Position numbers and translations under genes: made by a program
Shown: one piece after another, positions 47,774-58,879 of the stretch
Layout: the number at the start of each line of letters is the position of its first letter
Numbering within the stretch: the stretch's first letter is position 1
Notes under the pieces: generated by a model
What the model was told of the DNA's origin: nothing
What the model saw: the letters and a program-made list of their open reading frames with translations, nothing else
The model's database searches: none
DNA from: Amaurobius ferox
Lineage: Eukaryota; Arthropoda; Arachnida; Araneae; Amaurobiidae
DNA: 64,000 nt
Assembly (NCBI GenBank): GCA_951213105.1
Contig: OX578152.1
Location: 68,674,727 to 68,738,726, forward strand
Direction: 5' to 3'

Positions 47774-48522
47774 TCTGATGTGGGCAACACATGACTTTCG
47801 CAGCAGACTTAAATCCACATTATGTTTATTTTAATTAAATTTAATTTCCTTTTAATTCAATTTTCCTTCTCATTTGATAACTGGATATATTTTCAAAAGT
47901 GGCGTAGAGAAAATACGAAATAACCAAAATATCTCGAGAACGGTTAGCCCTAGTGTAATGGGGTTGGTTTTATTCTTTTCTTTGTAAAAAATTGCGTATC
48001 AAACAAGCATTTAATGGATATATTTGAGCACACGTAGTTTTTATTTGAGATTTTGACGAATTTTAATGACCATTTTGCAAAAAAAAAGGTAGGTTATTTT
48101 TTTCTAATCGTACCAAAATCTAATCAGCATCAAGGTGGCCCACAAGCAACTTATCTACCGAATTTTGTGAAATTCGGTTCATTAGTTTTTCAGCTAGAGT
48201 GGATACAGTCTTTTGCGGGCCATTTCACAAAAAAAAGCGACTTCTTTTTTCCCAAATCGTACCCAAAACTAATCAGCAGCAGAGTCGTCCACAAGTCACT
48301 TACCTAACAATTTTATGAAATTCAGTCAATTACTTTTTTAGTTGGAGTGGATACAAAATCTGCACAGACACACAGACACACACACACAGACGTCACGCTA
48401 AAAAGAGTTTTTTCGTATTCGAGAGGTCTCGAAACGTGTAGATCCATCGAAAACTCGAGTTGTGATTTTCGGCATGATACCAATACTTTCCCTATACATT
48501 ACCATGTATTGTAGGGAAAGTA
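47774..48522 (-). mobile_element. F1 unit 16
   Basis: Complete, two internal repeats, moderately diverged. Confidence 0.8.
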
Positions 48523-48526
48523 AAAA

Positions 48527-49463
48527 TCCGATGAGTGTGCAGCACATGACTTTCCCTGCAAACTCAAATTCAAATTTTCTTTATTTCTTTAATAATTCAT
48601 TAGATTGAGTTTCATTGAACCTAATTACACTAAATTTGCATTTTTAATTCAATTTTTGTTTTTATTTGGTAAATCGAAATTTTTCCGAAATCGGCGTAAC
48701 AAAAATGCAAGACATCTCAAATATCTGGAAAACGGTTGGTTCTAAAGTATAATGGAGTGTGTTATATTATTTTCCTCTTCAAAAATTGCTTATAAAACAA
48801 GGATTTAATTGATACATTTGAGCATACACTACTTAGTCTTTTTTTTTTTAGATTTTGGCGATTTTAGCGGGCCATTTCGTAAAAAAAGGGAGGTTGTTCA
48901 TTTCTGAATCGTACCAAAATCTAATCAGCACCAAAGTATCCAAATTTTGTGAAATTTGGTCAATTAGTATTTTAGCTAGAGTGGGTACATGGAATTTTTG
49001 CGGGCCATTTCGTAAAAATAGCGGGTTCTTCTTTTCCGAATCGTAGCAAATTCTAATCAGCACCAGAGTATCCAACAAGTAACTTATCTACAAATTTTGT
49101 GAAATTTGGTCAATTAGAATTTAACTAGAGCGGATAAATGAAATTTTTACGCGCTATTTCGCAAAAAAAGGCGAGTTCTGTTTTTACGAATCATACCAGA
49201 AACTAATCAGCACAAGGGTCACATCCAAGTGACTTACCTACCAAATTTTAGGAAATTCGGTCCATTAGTTTTTGAGTTAGAGTGGATACATACATTGCAC
49301 AGACACACAGACAGACAGACACACATACAGATGTCACGCTAAAAATAGTTTTTTCGTTTTTTAGAGGTCTCGAAACGCGTAGATCCGTCGAAATCTCGAG
49401 TTGCGATTTTCGACATGATTCCAATACTTTCCCTATGCATTACCATGTATTGCAGGGAAAGTA
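48527..49463 (-). mobile_element. F1 unit 17 (three internal repeats)
   Basis: Complete, with a decayed 3' hairpin end (CCGATGAGTGTGCAGCACATG). Internal repeats begin near 48868, 49000 and 49140. Confidence 0.8.
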
Positions 49464-49469
49464 AAATTT

Positions 49470-50470
49470 TGATGTGGGCAGCACATGACTTTCACTGCAG
49501 ATTCAAATTCATTTTCTCTCTATTTCTTTAATAATTCATTGAGTTTAATTGCACAAAATAACAGTAAATTTGTATTTTTATTCGATTTCTGTTTTTATTT
49601 GGTAATTGGAAATTTTTTAAATGTGGCATAACTAAATGCGAAAAATCTCAAATATCTCGAGAACGGTTAGTCCTACAGTAATAGAGTTGCTCTTATTCTT
49701 TTCCTCATCACACATTATGTATGAAACAAGCATTTAACTGATATATTTGAACATAAGTAGTTTTTTTTTTTTTTTAGATTTTGGCGATTTTTGAGGGCCA
49801 TTTCGTAAAAAAAGGCAGGTTGTTCTTTTCCGAATAATACCAAAATCTGATCAACACTAGAATATCCCACAAGTAACTTATCCACCAAATTTTGTGAAAT
49901 GTGGTCAATTAGTATTTTAGCTAGAGTGGATACACGACACTTTTACGGGCCATTTCGTAAAAAAAGCCGATTGTTCTTTTCCGAATCGTGCAAAAATCTA
50001 ATCAGCACCAGAGTATCCTACAAGTAACTTATCTACCAAATTTTGTGATATTTGGTCAATTAGTATTTTAGCTAGAGCGGATAAATGAAATTTTTACGGG
50101 ACATTTCGCAAAAAAAGGCGGGTTCTGTTTTTACGAATCGTACCAAAAACTAATCAGCACCAGGGTCACATCCAAGTGACTTACCTACCAAATTTTATGA
50201 AATTAGTTCTATTAGTTTTTGAGGTGGAGTGGATACATACATTGCACAGACACACAGACAGACAGACACACAGACAGACACACACACAGACAGACACACA
50301 CACACACAGACACACACACAGACAGACACACATACAGACGTCACGATAAAAATAGTTTTTTCGTATTCTCGAGGTCTTGAAATGCGTAGATCCGTCGAAA
50401 ACTCGAGTTGCGATTTTCGACATGATTCTAATACTTTCCCTATACATTACCATGTATTGCATTAAAAGTA
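49470..50470 (-). mobile_element. F1 unit 18 (three internal repeats, long ACAG/ACAC tract)
   Basis: About 1.0 kb, the longest unit. Internal repeats begin near 49795, 49944 and 50094, and an ACAG/ACAC tract spans about 50247-50337. Confidence 0.8.
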
Positions 50471-50474
50471 AAAA

Positions 50475-51412
50475 TCTGATGTGGGCAGCACATGACTTTC
50501 CCTGCAGACTTAAATTCATATTTTCTTTATTTCATTAATAATTCATTAGATTGAGTTTAATTGCATCAAATAACACTAAATTTGCATTTTTAATTCAGAA
50601 ATTTAATTGATACATTTCATCAGCATACGTAGTCTTTTTTTTTTTAATTTTGGCGATTTTTGCGGGCCATTTCGTAAAAAAATGCAGGTTGTTCTTTTCA
50701 GAATCGTACCTAATCAGCACCAGAGTGTCCCACAAGTAACTTATCTACCAAATTTTGTGAAATTTGGTCAATTAGTATTTTAGCTAGTGTGGATATATGA
50801 AATTTTTGCTGGCCATTTCGTAAAAAAAGGCAGGTTGTACTTTTTCGAATCGTACTAAAATTTAATGAGCACCAGAGTGTCCCACAAGTAACTTATCTGC
50901 CAAATTTTGTGGAATTTGGTCAATTAGTATTTTAGCTAGGGTGGATATATGAAATTTTTGGGGCGATTTCGTAAAAAAAGGTAGGTTGTTCTTTCTGGAT
51001 TTATACCAAAATCTAATAAGCACCAGAATATCATACAAGTTACTTATCTACCAAATTTTGTGACATTTGGTCAATTAGTATTCTAGCTAGAGTGGATACA
51101 TGAAATTTTTACGGGCCATTTCGCAAAAAAAGGCGACTTCTGTTTTCACGAATCGTACCAAAAACTAATCAGCACCAGGGTCATACTCAAGTGACTTACC
51201 TACCAAATTTTATGAAATTCGGTCCAGTAGTTTTTGAGTTAGAGTGGATACATGCATTGCACAGACAGACACATACACAGACGTCACGCTAAAAATAGTT
51301 TTTCGTATTCTAGAGGTCTTGAAACGTGTAGATCCGTCGAAAACTCGAGTTGCGATTTTCGACATGATTCCAATACTATCCCTATACATTACCATGTATT
51401 GCAGGGAAAGTA
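50475..51412 (-). mobile_element. F1 unit 19 (four internal repeats)
   Basis: The last unit. Internal repeats begin near 50662, 50811, 50960 and 51109 (period 149). The 5' fold-back ends at 51412. Confidence 0.82.
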
Positions 51413-52148
51413 AAAATATCTGTTTATAATTGAATGGGTAGGTATAAGATAAAAAAGACAATTTGGTGGGCATTGAGTTAAGCATATATTTATTAGTGCT
51501 GTTTTAAAGTATTTTCCTTCAGCTAAATCACTTGCAAAAATATTCCATATTTATTATATTTTCATAAATTTTACGGAATTAATTTCTGAAACAAAAGGCT
51601 TCCAAAAATATTATCTGCTGTTTTATAAGATAGTGTAAAAAGTATCTTGTACGCTTCAAGTTTTTGTCTATCCCTTTCCTTAAAAATAAAATATTATTCC
51701 CTTTCCTCTTCAAAATTAGAAAACAAAATAATCAAAGACTTCTTATAAAGTTACCTACATTTCAAAAAGCAGTGTAGAATTAATATTACACTTTATTTTC
51801 AAATGAATTTGGGAGAAAATAGAAGACGGAAAAATTTCCGGAAAAAGATAGCGGAAAATTTTTCGACCCACATCTCTAGTAGGTGTACTACCATGATACA
51901 AAAATAAATCCGAAATTCTGGATAACTAACGCTTTTATTCGAAAGCACCAACAAACAATTTGCAGCTAGCTAATGATACTATAATTTTGTGATTTTACAA
52001 GATCACAAAACAACCGTCTGTTACAATAAAGCAGCGATTAAATGTTCAGCTAACTTACAAAATTGCAGAATCTGTATACTGACGTATCTCACAATTCAAT
52101 TTGACTCGTATTACTTTAATTCTGTTCAACTGAACGATGATTTCCTTA
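51413..52148. other. Right end of the hAT-like insertion, then AT-rich spacer
   Basis: Up to 51878 this is host hAT-like sequence, including a stretch shared inverted with about 55535-55610. Beyond that is unremarkable AT-rich DNA up to the mariner-like element. Confidence 0.5.
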
Positions 52149-52150
52149 TA

Positions 52151-52860
52151 CAGGGTGATTAAAAAAGATGGGCCAAACTTTACAAGGTGGTTGTACACAC
52201 CAAACCAAGCATTTTTCGTCACAGTTTACCAGGTCGAAAATCAAACGTAAAGGAGTTAGAGGGCGCATACTCGTTGGGAAGCGGTTCCTCCGCAGACTTA
52301 AAAGCGTCATTCTGGTTGTTATTTTCTGGTTAAGGAAGAAAACCACATTTCATCTGGGGAAGAAGAAAGACAAATTTTTGTAACACGGAATGTATGGCCT
52401 TATCAGTCTGCAGCAGTTATTTGCAGCTCCAACTTTTGAGAGGCCATCTGTGGTGTCTTGACTTCTTTTTGTAGAGATATCTCAAGAGCCTCGTCTATGA
52501 CACTTCCCTTGAATCTAAACAGGAATTCGTCGCTAGAATTTTGGTCGCTGCTGCCGAAGTGCGCGATATGCCTGGTATGTTTGAGAGAATTCACCAATTC
52601 CTCCATCGCCTCTGTGAGACTTGCATTCAGTTTGTCGATCGCTCTTTTGAGCCACTACTGTAATTATTTGCTTATTAAATGTCATTTTATAACTTCTAAG
52701 TCATTTTTGTGTTTTCGCCTCATTTCATAAGTTTCACCATTAAGAGCCCTGTAACGCATTTACGTTTCATTTCCGACCCTATAAACCATGACGAAAAATA
52801 CTTGGTTTGATGTATACTACCACCGCGGAAAGTTTGGTCCATCTTTTTTTAATCACCCTG
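52151..52860 (+). mobile_element. Tc1/mariner-superfamily remnant with TA target duplication
   Basis: The ends are CAGGGTGATTAAAAAAGATG and, inverted, CAGGGTGATTAAAAAAAGAT. The inverted repeats run about 30 bases with one indel and one mismatch, and TA flanks both sides. On the + strand a 47-codon open frame ending at 52663 contains QEFVARILVAAAEVR, MFERIH and then CETCIQFVDRSFEPLL. This resembles the C-terminal end of mariner-like transposases, which often close with a Cys-rich C--CI------FE-LL pattern. Upstream coding sequence is frameshifted or deleted, so the copy is dead. An alternative is another TA-targeting family. Confidence 0.8.
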
Positions 52861-52862
52861 TA

Positions 52863-54133
52863 TACTCTACATAGAAATCGCTGGAAAGAATGCGTATCTT
52901 CGAATCTCATGAATAAATCTAGAAAATTCCAGTGCCTTCGAAAACGCGCCCAAAGTCACCAAGTTTGCGATATCTAGCCAAATTTGGCACCAAGGCTACG
53001 AAAGTGCCGCCAATACCAGGCAACCTTACTTTCATAAAACAATAATGGCATACCAAAAATCATTTTACGCATTCGTAATAATATTTTAAATGGATATTGA
53101 ATGTTAACGTCATTTTTATGTAAAGTGTTATTTCCTACAGGATGCTAAATGTGATTTGAGTCTTATCGTCTGCGTTTAAATTAGATTAAATATTGCATGC
53201 AGTTTTAAATTCTAAATAAAACGAGTAAGTCATTTTGCACCATTTGATATTTATTGGTTATTACTTTACATTTTTAATAAATTTTGTTAATCAATAAAGT
53301 ATTCTATAATTCCATATTATCAATATTTTCATCTTTCATAAATTTCAGAAACAATATTTTCATAACAATATTCTGTTAAAAGAATAATTTTATAAATTAC
53401 AATAATTAAATAATGGAAATGGAATTAGAAATTCTTAATATTCTTGTTAACTGGAACTGAAAATATAGAATCAAAATTCTTTCAAAGAGGCAGTTAGGCG
53501 CATTTAAAGATAATGTTATTATTCGCCATTTTGTACCTTTGGAAATAATTTATATCATCACCTTAATCTTATTATTAAGATATTCTAAATAAATATAGTA
53601 TGGCACAATATGTTTCACATTTTACTAAATTCAGAAACAAAGTATAATAATGAGAAAGTGAATATTTTGGTAAAAAAATAATTTTACAAAATAAAACAAC
53701 AATCCAGAAACATTGAAAGTAATTTTGATCACACTGATAACTTAAAATATTTAATAAACAATATTCATTTGGTACTTGAAATGGAACCCAACAATTGTGT
53801 TTTAAGTTACAGGTTTCTTTTGAAGTCAAAAGCCAAAGATGCAATTCGTGTTTTTCGATCTGAAAAACAAATAGTTGTATTTCAATTTCTTATAGTTCAA
53901 TATTAATAGTTTTTCAATAGCAGTGTTCTCAATTGTCACTAAGGAGTAAGGACACTGTCCTGAAATTATTGTAGTAAATAAAATCCTTCCATGCATTTTG
54001 ATAATAACAAATGGTAAGGTGGGGGGGGGGGGGGGGGGGGTCCAATATCTTCCCCTACCCAACAGTTGCTCACGGAAAAGTAGAAAATAAATTTTAATTA
54101 CTCACGAAATCGAGAGTGTAGGTAGATCAAATA
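52863..54133. other. AT-rich spacer, no gene; G20 run at 54021-54040
   Basis: No feature recognised apart from a homopolymer of 20 G. Minus-strand open frames at 53575-54062 lack recognisable content. Confidence 0.5.
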
Positions 54134-54396
54134 GTCTCGACTAGAGATGTGGATCGGAAAATTGTTCAGAAATGGGAAAATTTTCGTACATTTTTTCGCT
54201 ACGTCTTTCCGGAAAGTTTTCCCCTCTTTTTTTTTTCTTTTTAATTAATTTGAAAATAGAATGCTCTTTCCAAACTGTTTTACTGAAAAGCAAGTAGCTT
54301 TAAAAGAAGTTTTGATAATTGAGTTTTCAAATTTTGAAATGGAAAATGAAGGAGGTGGGGGGAGGGGAGGGGAGAATGTCTGTATATGGGCTTTAT

Positions 54397-55346
54397 TACT
54401 TTCCTTATATACATAATGTATTGTGACGGGGTCGAAAATTCGAATTCGAGTTTTCGACGGGAGAGCACGTTTAAAGCATCCCTGATCACGAATAAAACAT
54501 TTTTGAAGTGATGTCTGTGTGTGTGTGAAAGTATGTGTGTGTGTGTGTGTGCGTGCGTGTGTGTGTGTGCGTGTGTCAGTGAGTCTGTGGAGACGATAAC
54601 TGACGAACGAATGGACAGATTCGAACCAAATTTGGTACAAAAATCACAATCCGTAAATACTGGAAGCCTATTGTTTTTATACGCAATCGAATGTTCAGAA
54701 CCTCCCTAAATTTTCGAATGAAATTTTGAAAAAATCGTCAAAAAATCAAAACCACTAATAAAGTTACGCAAATAGACATTTCTTATGTCATTTTTCATTA
54801 GAAAACGATTGACATGAATTTTAGATCGCTAACATGAACCGTTCTCGAGATATTGTACATTTTTTTTAAAAATTAGCAAAAAGTCATATAAAATAAAAAG
54901 AAAATATTTCCTGTTGAGAAACGTGTTCACTTTTCATATGTAATACCATGCGATAAATTGGGTGACATCATTCTCGTGGATCTAGCTCGTTCCATTCATT
55001 AAAAAAGATACTTTGAGTAATATTTTTGTATTTGAACGCCAATAGTCATTTATCTGCTATAAAAATAACTTATTTTTTCGTCCCTAACGCTTGGCGAGAT
55101 TTTAGCGACGAATTTGAAAGAATGTCGCCAACTTGGCGACTTTTTGAAATGTTGCCAAATTAACGAAAATCTCGCCAAATGGGTAAAAATGACGCTAAAT
55201 CAATGAAAATGACGACTAATTGTCGAAAATTCAATATCATGGAAAGAATATTAGTATCTACTATAAGAAAAACCTATTTTTTTACTGTAAAAGTAGTAAA
55301 TTCATTACATTATATAAGGAAAGTCAAGTGTTACCCACATCAGATT
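54397..55346 (+). mobile_element. HINE-like unit, family F2, copy 1
   Basis: The 5' end TACTTTCCTTATATACATAA is matched near the 3' end by TATATAAGGAAAGTCA, a 14-bp subterminal inverted repeat, followed by the hairpin end GTGTTACCCACATCAGA. The interior has TTTTCGACGGGAGA, a GTGTGT/GTGCGT tract at 54516-54577, GAGACGATAACTGACGAACG, and a 3' half with repeated GGCGA motifs. The 3' hairpin is the same as in F1, while the rest differs. Confidence 0.75.
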
Positions 55347-55639
55347 TTTTTAAAGAAAAAGAATGGGTGACAACCAAAAGGGTACACGTAACATTTTAGT
55401 CATTCTCACAAGAAAGCAAAAACAGTTTTTAGAAACCTATTCCTTCAATATTAAGTTCTCCAAAACTTATAAAATATATTTAAAAATGGAATGTCTTGTC
55501 AAGTTTTTCTAATAGAAAATGATTTACAAGTACTAAATATATGCTTAACTCATCTTTCAAATTGCCTGTCCTTTCTCATGATATTCGTTCAATTACAAGC
55601 AGGTATTTTTTAAACAATTTTTAATATTATATAAAAAAA
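55347..55639. other. Host hAT-like sequence between F2 units
   Basis: AT-rich. Includes a stretch (about 55535-55610) whose inverse resembles 51420-51495. Confidence 0.45.
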
Positions 55640-56553
55640 TCTGATGTGGGCAACACATGACTTTCCTTATATAATGCAATGAATTTACTACTTTTACAGT
55701 TAAACAAAATATTATTCTTATAGTAGATACTTATATTCTTTCCAAGATATTGAATTTTCTTCAATTAGTCATCATTTTTATTGATTTAACATCATTTTTA
55801 TCCATTTGGCGAGATTTTCGTTAATTTGGCAACATTTGAAAATTTCGCTAAGTTGGCGACATTCTGCTAAATTCTTCGCCAAAATCTCGCCAAGCGTTAT
55901 GCACGGAGAAATAAGTTATTCTTGCAGCAGATAAATGACTATTGACGTTCTGATACAAAAGTATTACTCAAAGTATCTTTTCTCGTGAATGGAACGAGTT
56001 AGATTCATGAGAATGATGTCACCAAATTTATCGCATGGTATTACATATGAAAAGTGAACACGTTTCTCAACAGTTAATATTTTTTTTTAATTTATGGGAT
56101 TTTTTTTATAAATTTATTTGAAAAATGTGCAATATCTCGAGAACGGTTCATGCTAGCGTTCTAAAGTTTATGTCAATCGTTTTCTAAGGAAAAATTACAT
56201 AAGAAATGTCTATTTGCGTAACTTTATTAAAGGTTTTTTGATGATTTTTTCAAAATTTCACTCGAAAATTTAGGGGGGGGGGGGGATCTGAACTTTCGAT
56301 TGTGTTTTAAAACAATTGGCTTCCAGTATTCATGGATTGTGATTTTTGCATGAAATTTCATTTGATTCGTTCCATTCATACGCGAGATATCGTCTCCACA
56401 GACTCACTGACACACACACACACAAACACACGCTTTCACACACACACACACACACACACTTTCACACACACTCACGCTTTCACACACACACACACACTTT
56501 CACACACACACACACACACACACATACTTTCACACACACAGAGACATCACCAT
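55640..56553 (-). mobile_element. F2 unit, copy 2 (5' truncated)
   Basis: Starts at the left with the 3' hairpin end TCTGATGTGGGCAACACATG and the subterminal CTTTCCTTATATAATG. It ends within a long CACACA/CTTTCACACA tract (about 56411-56539), without the last ~100 bases of the 5' end. It also contains a G13 run at 56273-56285. Confidence 0.72.
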
Positions 56554-56594
56554 TCATATAATAAACTAATAATTTATTTATTTTTTTATTTGTT

Positions 56595-57352
56595 ACTTTC
56601 CTTATATACTACATAATGTATAAGGAAAATATTGTGACGGCATCGAAAATTCGAATTCGAGTTTCCGACGGGAGACACGAATCGAACATTTTTGAGGTGA
56701 TGTCTGTGTGTGTGTGAAAGTATGTGTGTGTGTGTCAATGAGTCTGTGGAGACGATATCTCACGAACAAATGGAACGATTCGAATGAAATTGGTACAAAA
56801 ATCACAATCCGTGAATACTGGAAGCCTATTATTTTTAAACGTTATCGAATGTCCAGAACCCCCCTAAATTTTCGAGTGAAATTTTGAAAAAATCATCAAA
56901 AAATCAAAAGCTTTAATAAAGTTGCGCAAATAGACATTTCTTACGTAATTTTTTCTTAGAAAACGATTGACATAAACTTTAGAATGCTAGCATGAACCGT
57001 TCTCGAGATATTGCACATTTTTAGAATAAATTTATCCAAAAATCCCCAAAATTAAAAAAAATATATTAACTGTTGAGAAACCGTTTCACTTTTCATATGT
57101 AATATCATGCGATAAATTTGGCTTTCTCATGAATCTAACTCATTCCATTCACGAGAAAAAGATACTTTGAGTAATACTTTTGTATCAGAACGTCTATAGT
57201 CATTTATTTGCTGTAAGAATAACTTACTTCTCCGTGCATAACGCTTGTCGAGATTTTGGCGACGAATTTAGCAGAATGTCGTCAACTTAGCGACATTTTC
57301 AAATGTTGCCAAATTAACGAGTAATTAAAGTCATGTGTTGCCCACATCAGAT
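56595..57352 (+). mobile_element. F2 unit, copy 3
   Basis: Complete 5' end (TACTTTCCTTATATACTACA, with AATGTATAAGGAAAATATTG) through the 3' hairpin end ATGTGTTGCCCACATCAGAT. The subterminal motif before the hairpin has lost GGAA (TAATTAAAGTC). Confidence 0.75.
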
Positions 57353-57924
57353 TTTTTTTTAAGAAGATGGTAGAATGTTTCCCTTGAATTATCAGCAAGT
57401 ATTGAAGGAAATGAAATATAATATTTAATGTATTTCTCAATTATATTCAGTTTTTTTTTTTTTTTTTTTTTAAGAATATTATATTTTATAATCTACTTTT
57501 TATGGCTATATTAAACAGTAAATTATTTATCATTCAGATAAGGTAATAAATTTTAAATTAAATTATTTCTCATGCCTTTTCATTTCTTTTGTGCAATGCT
57601 TTAAAATTGGAATTTCGAAGATAAAAAGACGTTAAAGATGAAATAGAATTTTTTTATAAGTTTTTAAAAGCAAGCACATTTAAGAAAAATAATAAATTAT
57701 AGCTGCTAACTGCAATATACAGATATAAGAAGTCTTTATGCATGGAATTTTTCTTATATATTTCTAGATTTAAACTTTTTTTAGCCTTGTTATGTTTGAC
57801 TGTATTTATAATATAAGAATAAATACTTTTAAAAGTCATTGAATATATTATTCCAGCTAAAATGTAACACAAAGAATTATTTCAAAATTTTCCACTGTGG
57901 AAAATCCACATCTCTAGTTTCGAC

Positions 57925-58879
57925 AGTTTTGCATAATAATAATTTTGGATAATGATAAGAATTATATATTATTGTTTTGAATTGAATCTGCTCACACCAT
58001 CAATTTCGTGGGTGATTAACATTTTTTTATACATTTAGATTTTTTATACATTTTTTTTTATACATAGTACGCCACTGTTGTTGAGGACTTTAAAATATAT
58101 TTTTCTCTTTCACAATTCATGTTTTTTATTTAATTTTCAATGCATATCTTAGTATTTTTTTATAAAATTGTCGGTTGAGTTTATATCAACTATTGTTCTT
58201 ATTTCACTAATTTGATCATACCTCAAATTTTAATTATGATAGAGCTTAGTTTTAAAGACTATACTTTTGAGTTTGTGCAAACGAAGGCCGGTTACCCGGA
58301 ATTCACTGCCCCAAAAGCTTATTTAAAACGCATTATGCCCGGGTTTAAGCACTTTTTAGGGCGTATTAGGCCCGCACAAAAGGTTATTTATATTTTGTTC
58401 TAAGAAGGTGGATCGATAAAACGTTGTTTAGTTTTCGAGAATTTGCTGCATGTTCAGTTGTAAATGCAGCGGGATATGGTATCACGCGGCTACGACTTGC
58501 TCAGATTATACTTTATATAACATGAGCTCATTTATTGAAAGTAATTTTATTTTAATTTTTATTATTTTTGATTGAAAACGTATAATATTTCGAGAACGGT
58601 GCATGGAACACTAACGTCATTTCAAATAAAGTATTTCATAATAATAAAATTTCAATAAAATAATTCAAATAAATAATTCATATAATAAAAATTCAATAAA
58701 ATAATTAAAATAAAATAATTCATTTTTCCCTTTCAAATAAAATTTCGCATATAAATTGAATATTCAAATATTGTTTAACATTAATATAAAAATAAAAAAA
58801 CAAAATATCTATTTTTCGCCTGGAAACGGGGAAAGTCTATCAAAATTCAAAATTTTGATCCCATAACAATACTTATAAG
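57925..58879. other. Intergenic, no gene recognised
   Basis: AT-rich except for a GC-balanced patch at about 58270-58380, which is open on the + strand (58212-58403) but encodes nothing I recognise. CCGGAATTCACTG and related strings suggest an old repeat rather than a gene. Confidence 0.45.

Larger units (their letters stand above)
33499..51878. mobile_element. hAT-like element expanded to 18.4 kb by nested repeats
   Basis: The left end at 33499 reads TAGAGATGTTGG and the right end, inverted, TAGAGATGTGGGTCG. Both are followed by GGAAAATTTTCCG-like sequence. The flanks GTGCGTGT (33491-33498) and GTAGGTGT (51879-51886) match at 6 of 8 positions, compatible with an old 8-bp duplication. The same termini bound the insertion at 54142-57916. 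Inside lie another element (33568-34854) and the F1 array. Sequence near 51420-51495 is shared, inverted, with about 55535-55610 in the other insertion. No transposase is seen. Pairing these two distant ends is inference. Confidence 0.6.
54142..57916. mobile_element. hAT-like element (3.8 kb) with nested F2 units
   Basis: The left end is TAGAGATGTGGATCGGAAAA and the right end inverted TAGAGATGTGGATTTTCC. The flanks GTCTCGAC (54134-54141) and GTTTCGAC (57917-57924) are an 8-bp duplication with one mismatch. Most of the interior is three F2 rolling-circle-like units; the rest (55347-55639 and 57353-57916) is AT-rich with no transposase. It belongs to the same family as 33499-51878 by termini and by shared internal sequence. 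Confidence 0.75.

Noticed and set aside
35191..51412. CRISPR-like regular repeats
   Set aside because: Units are 0.7-1 kb, in both orientations, with internal modules and no unique spacers, in an animal genome.
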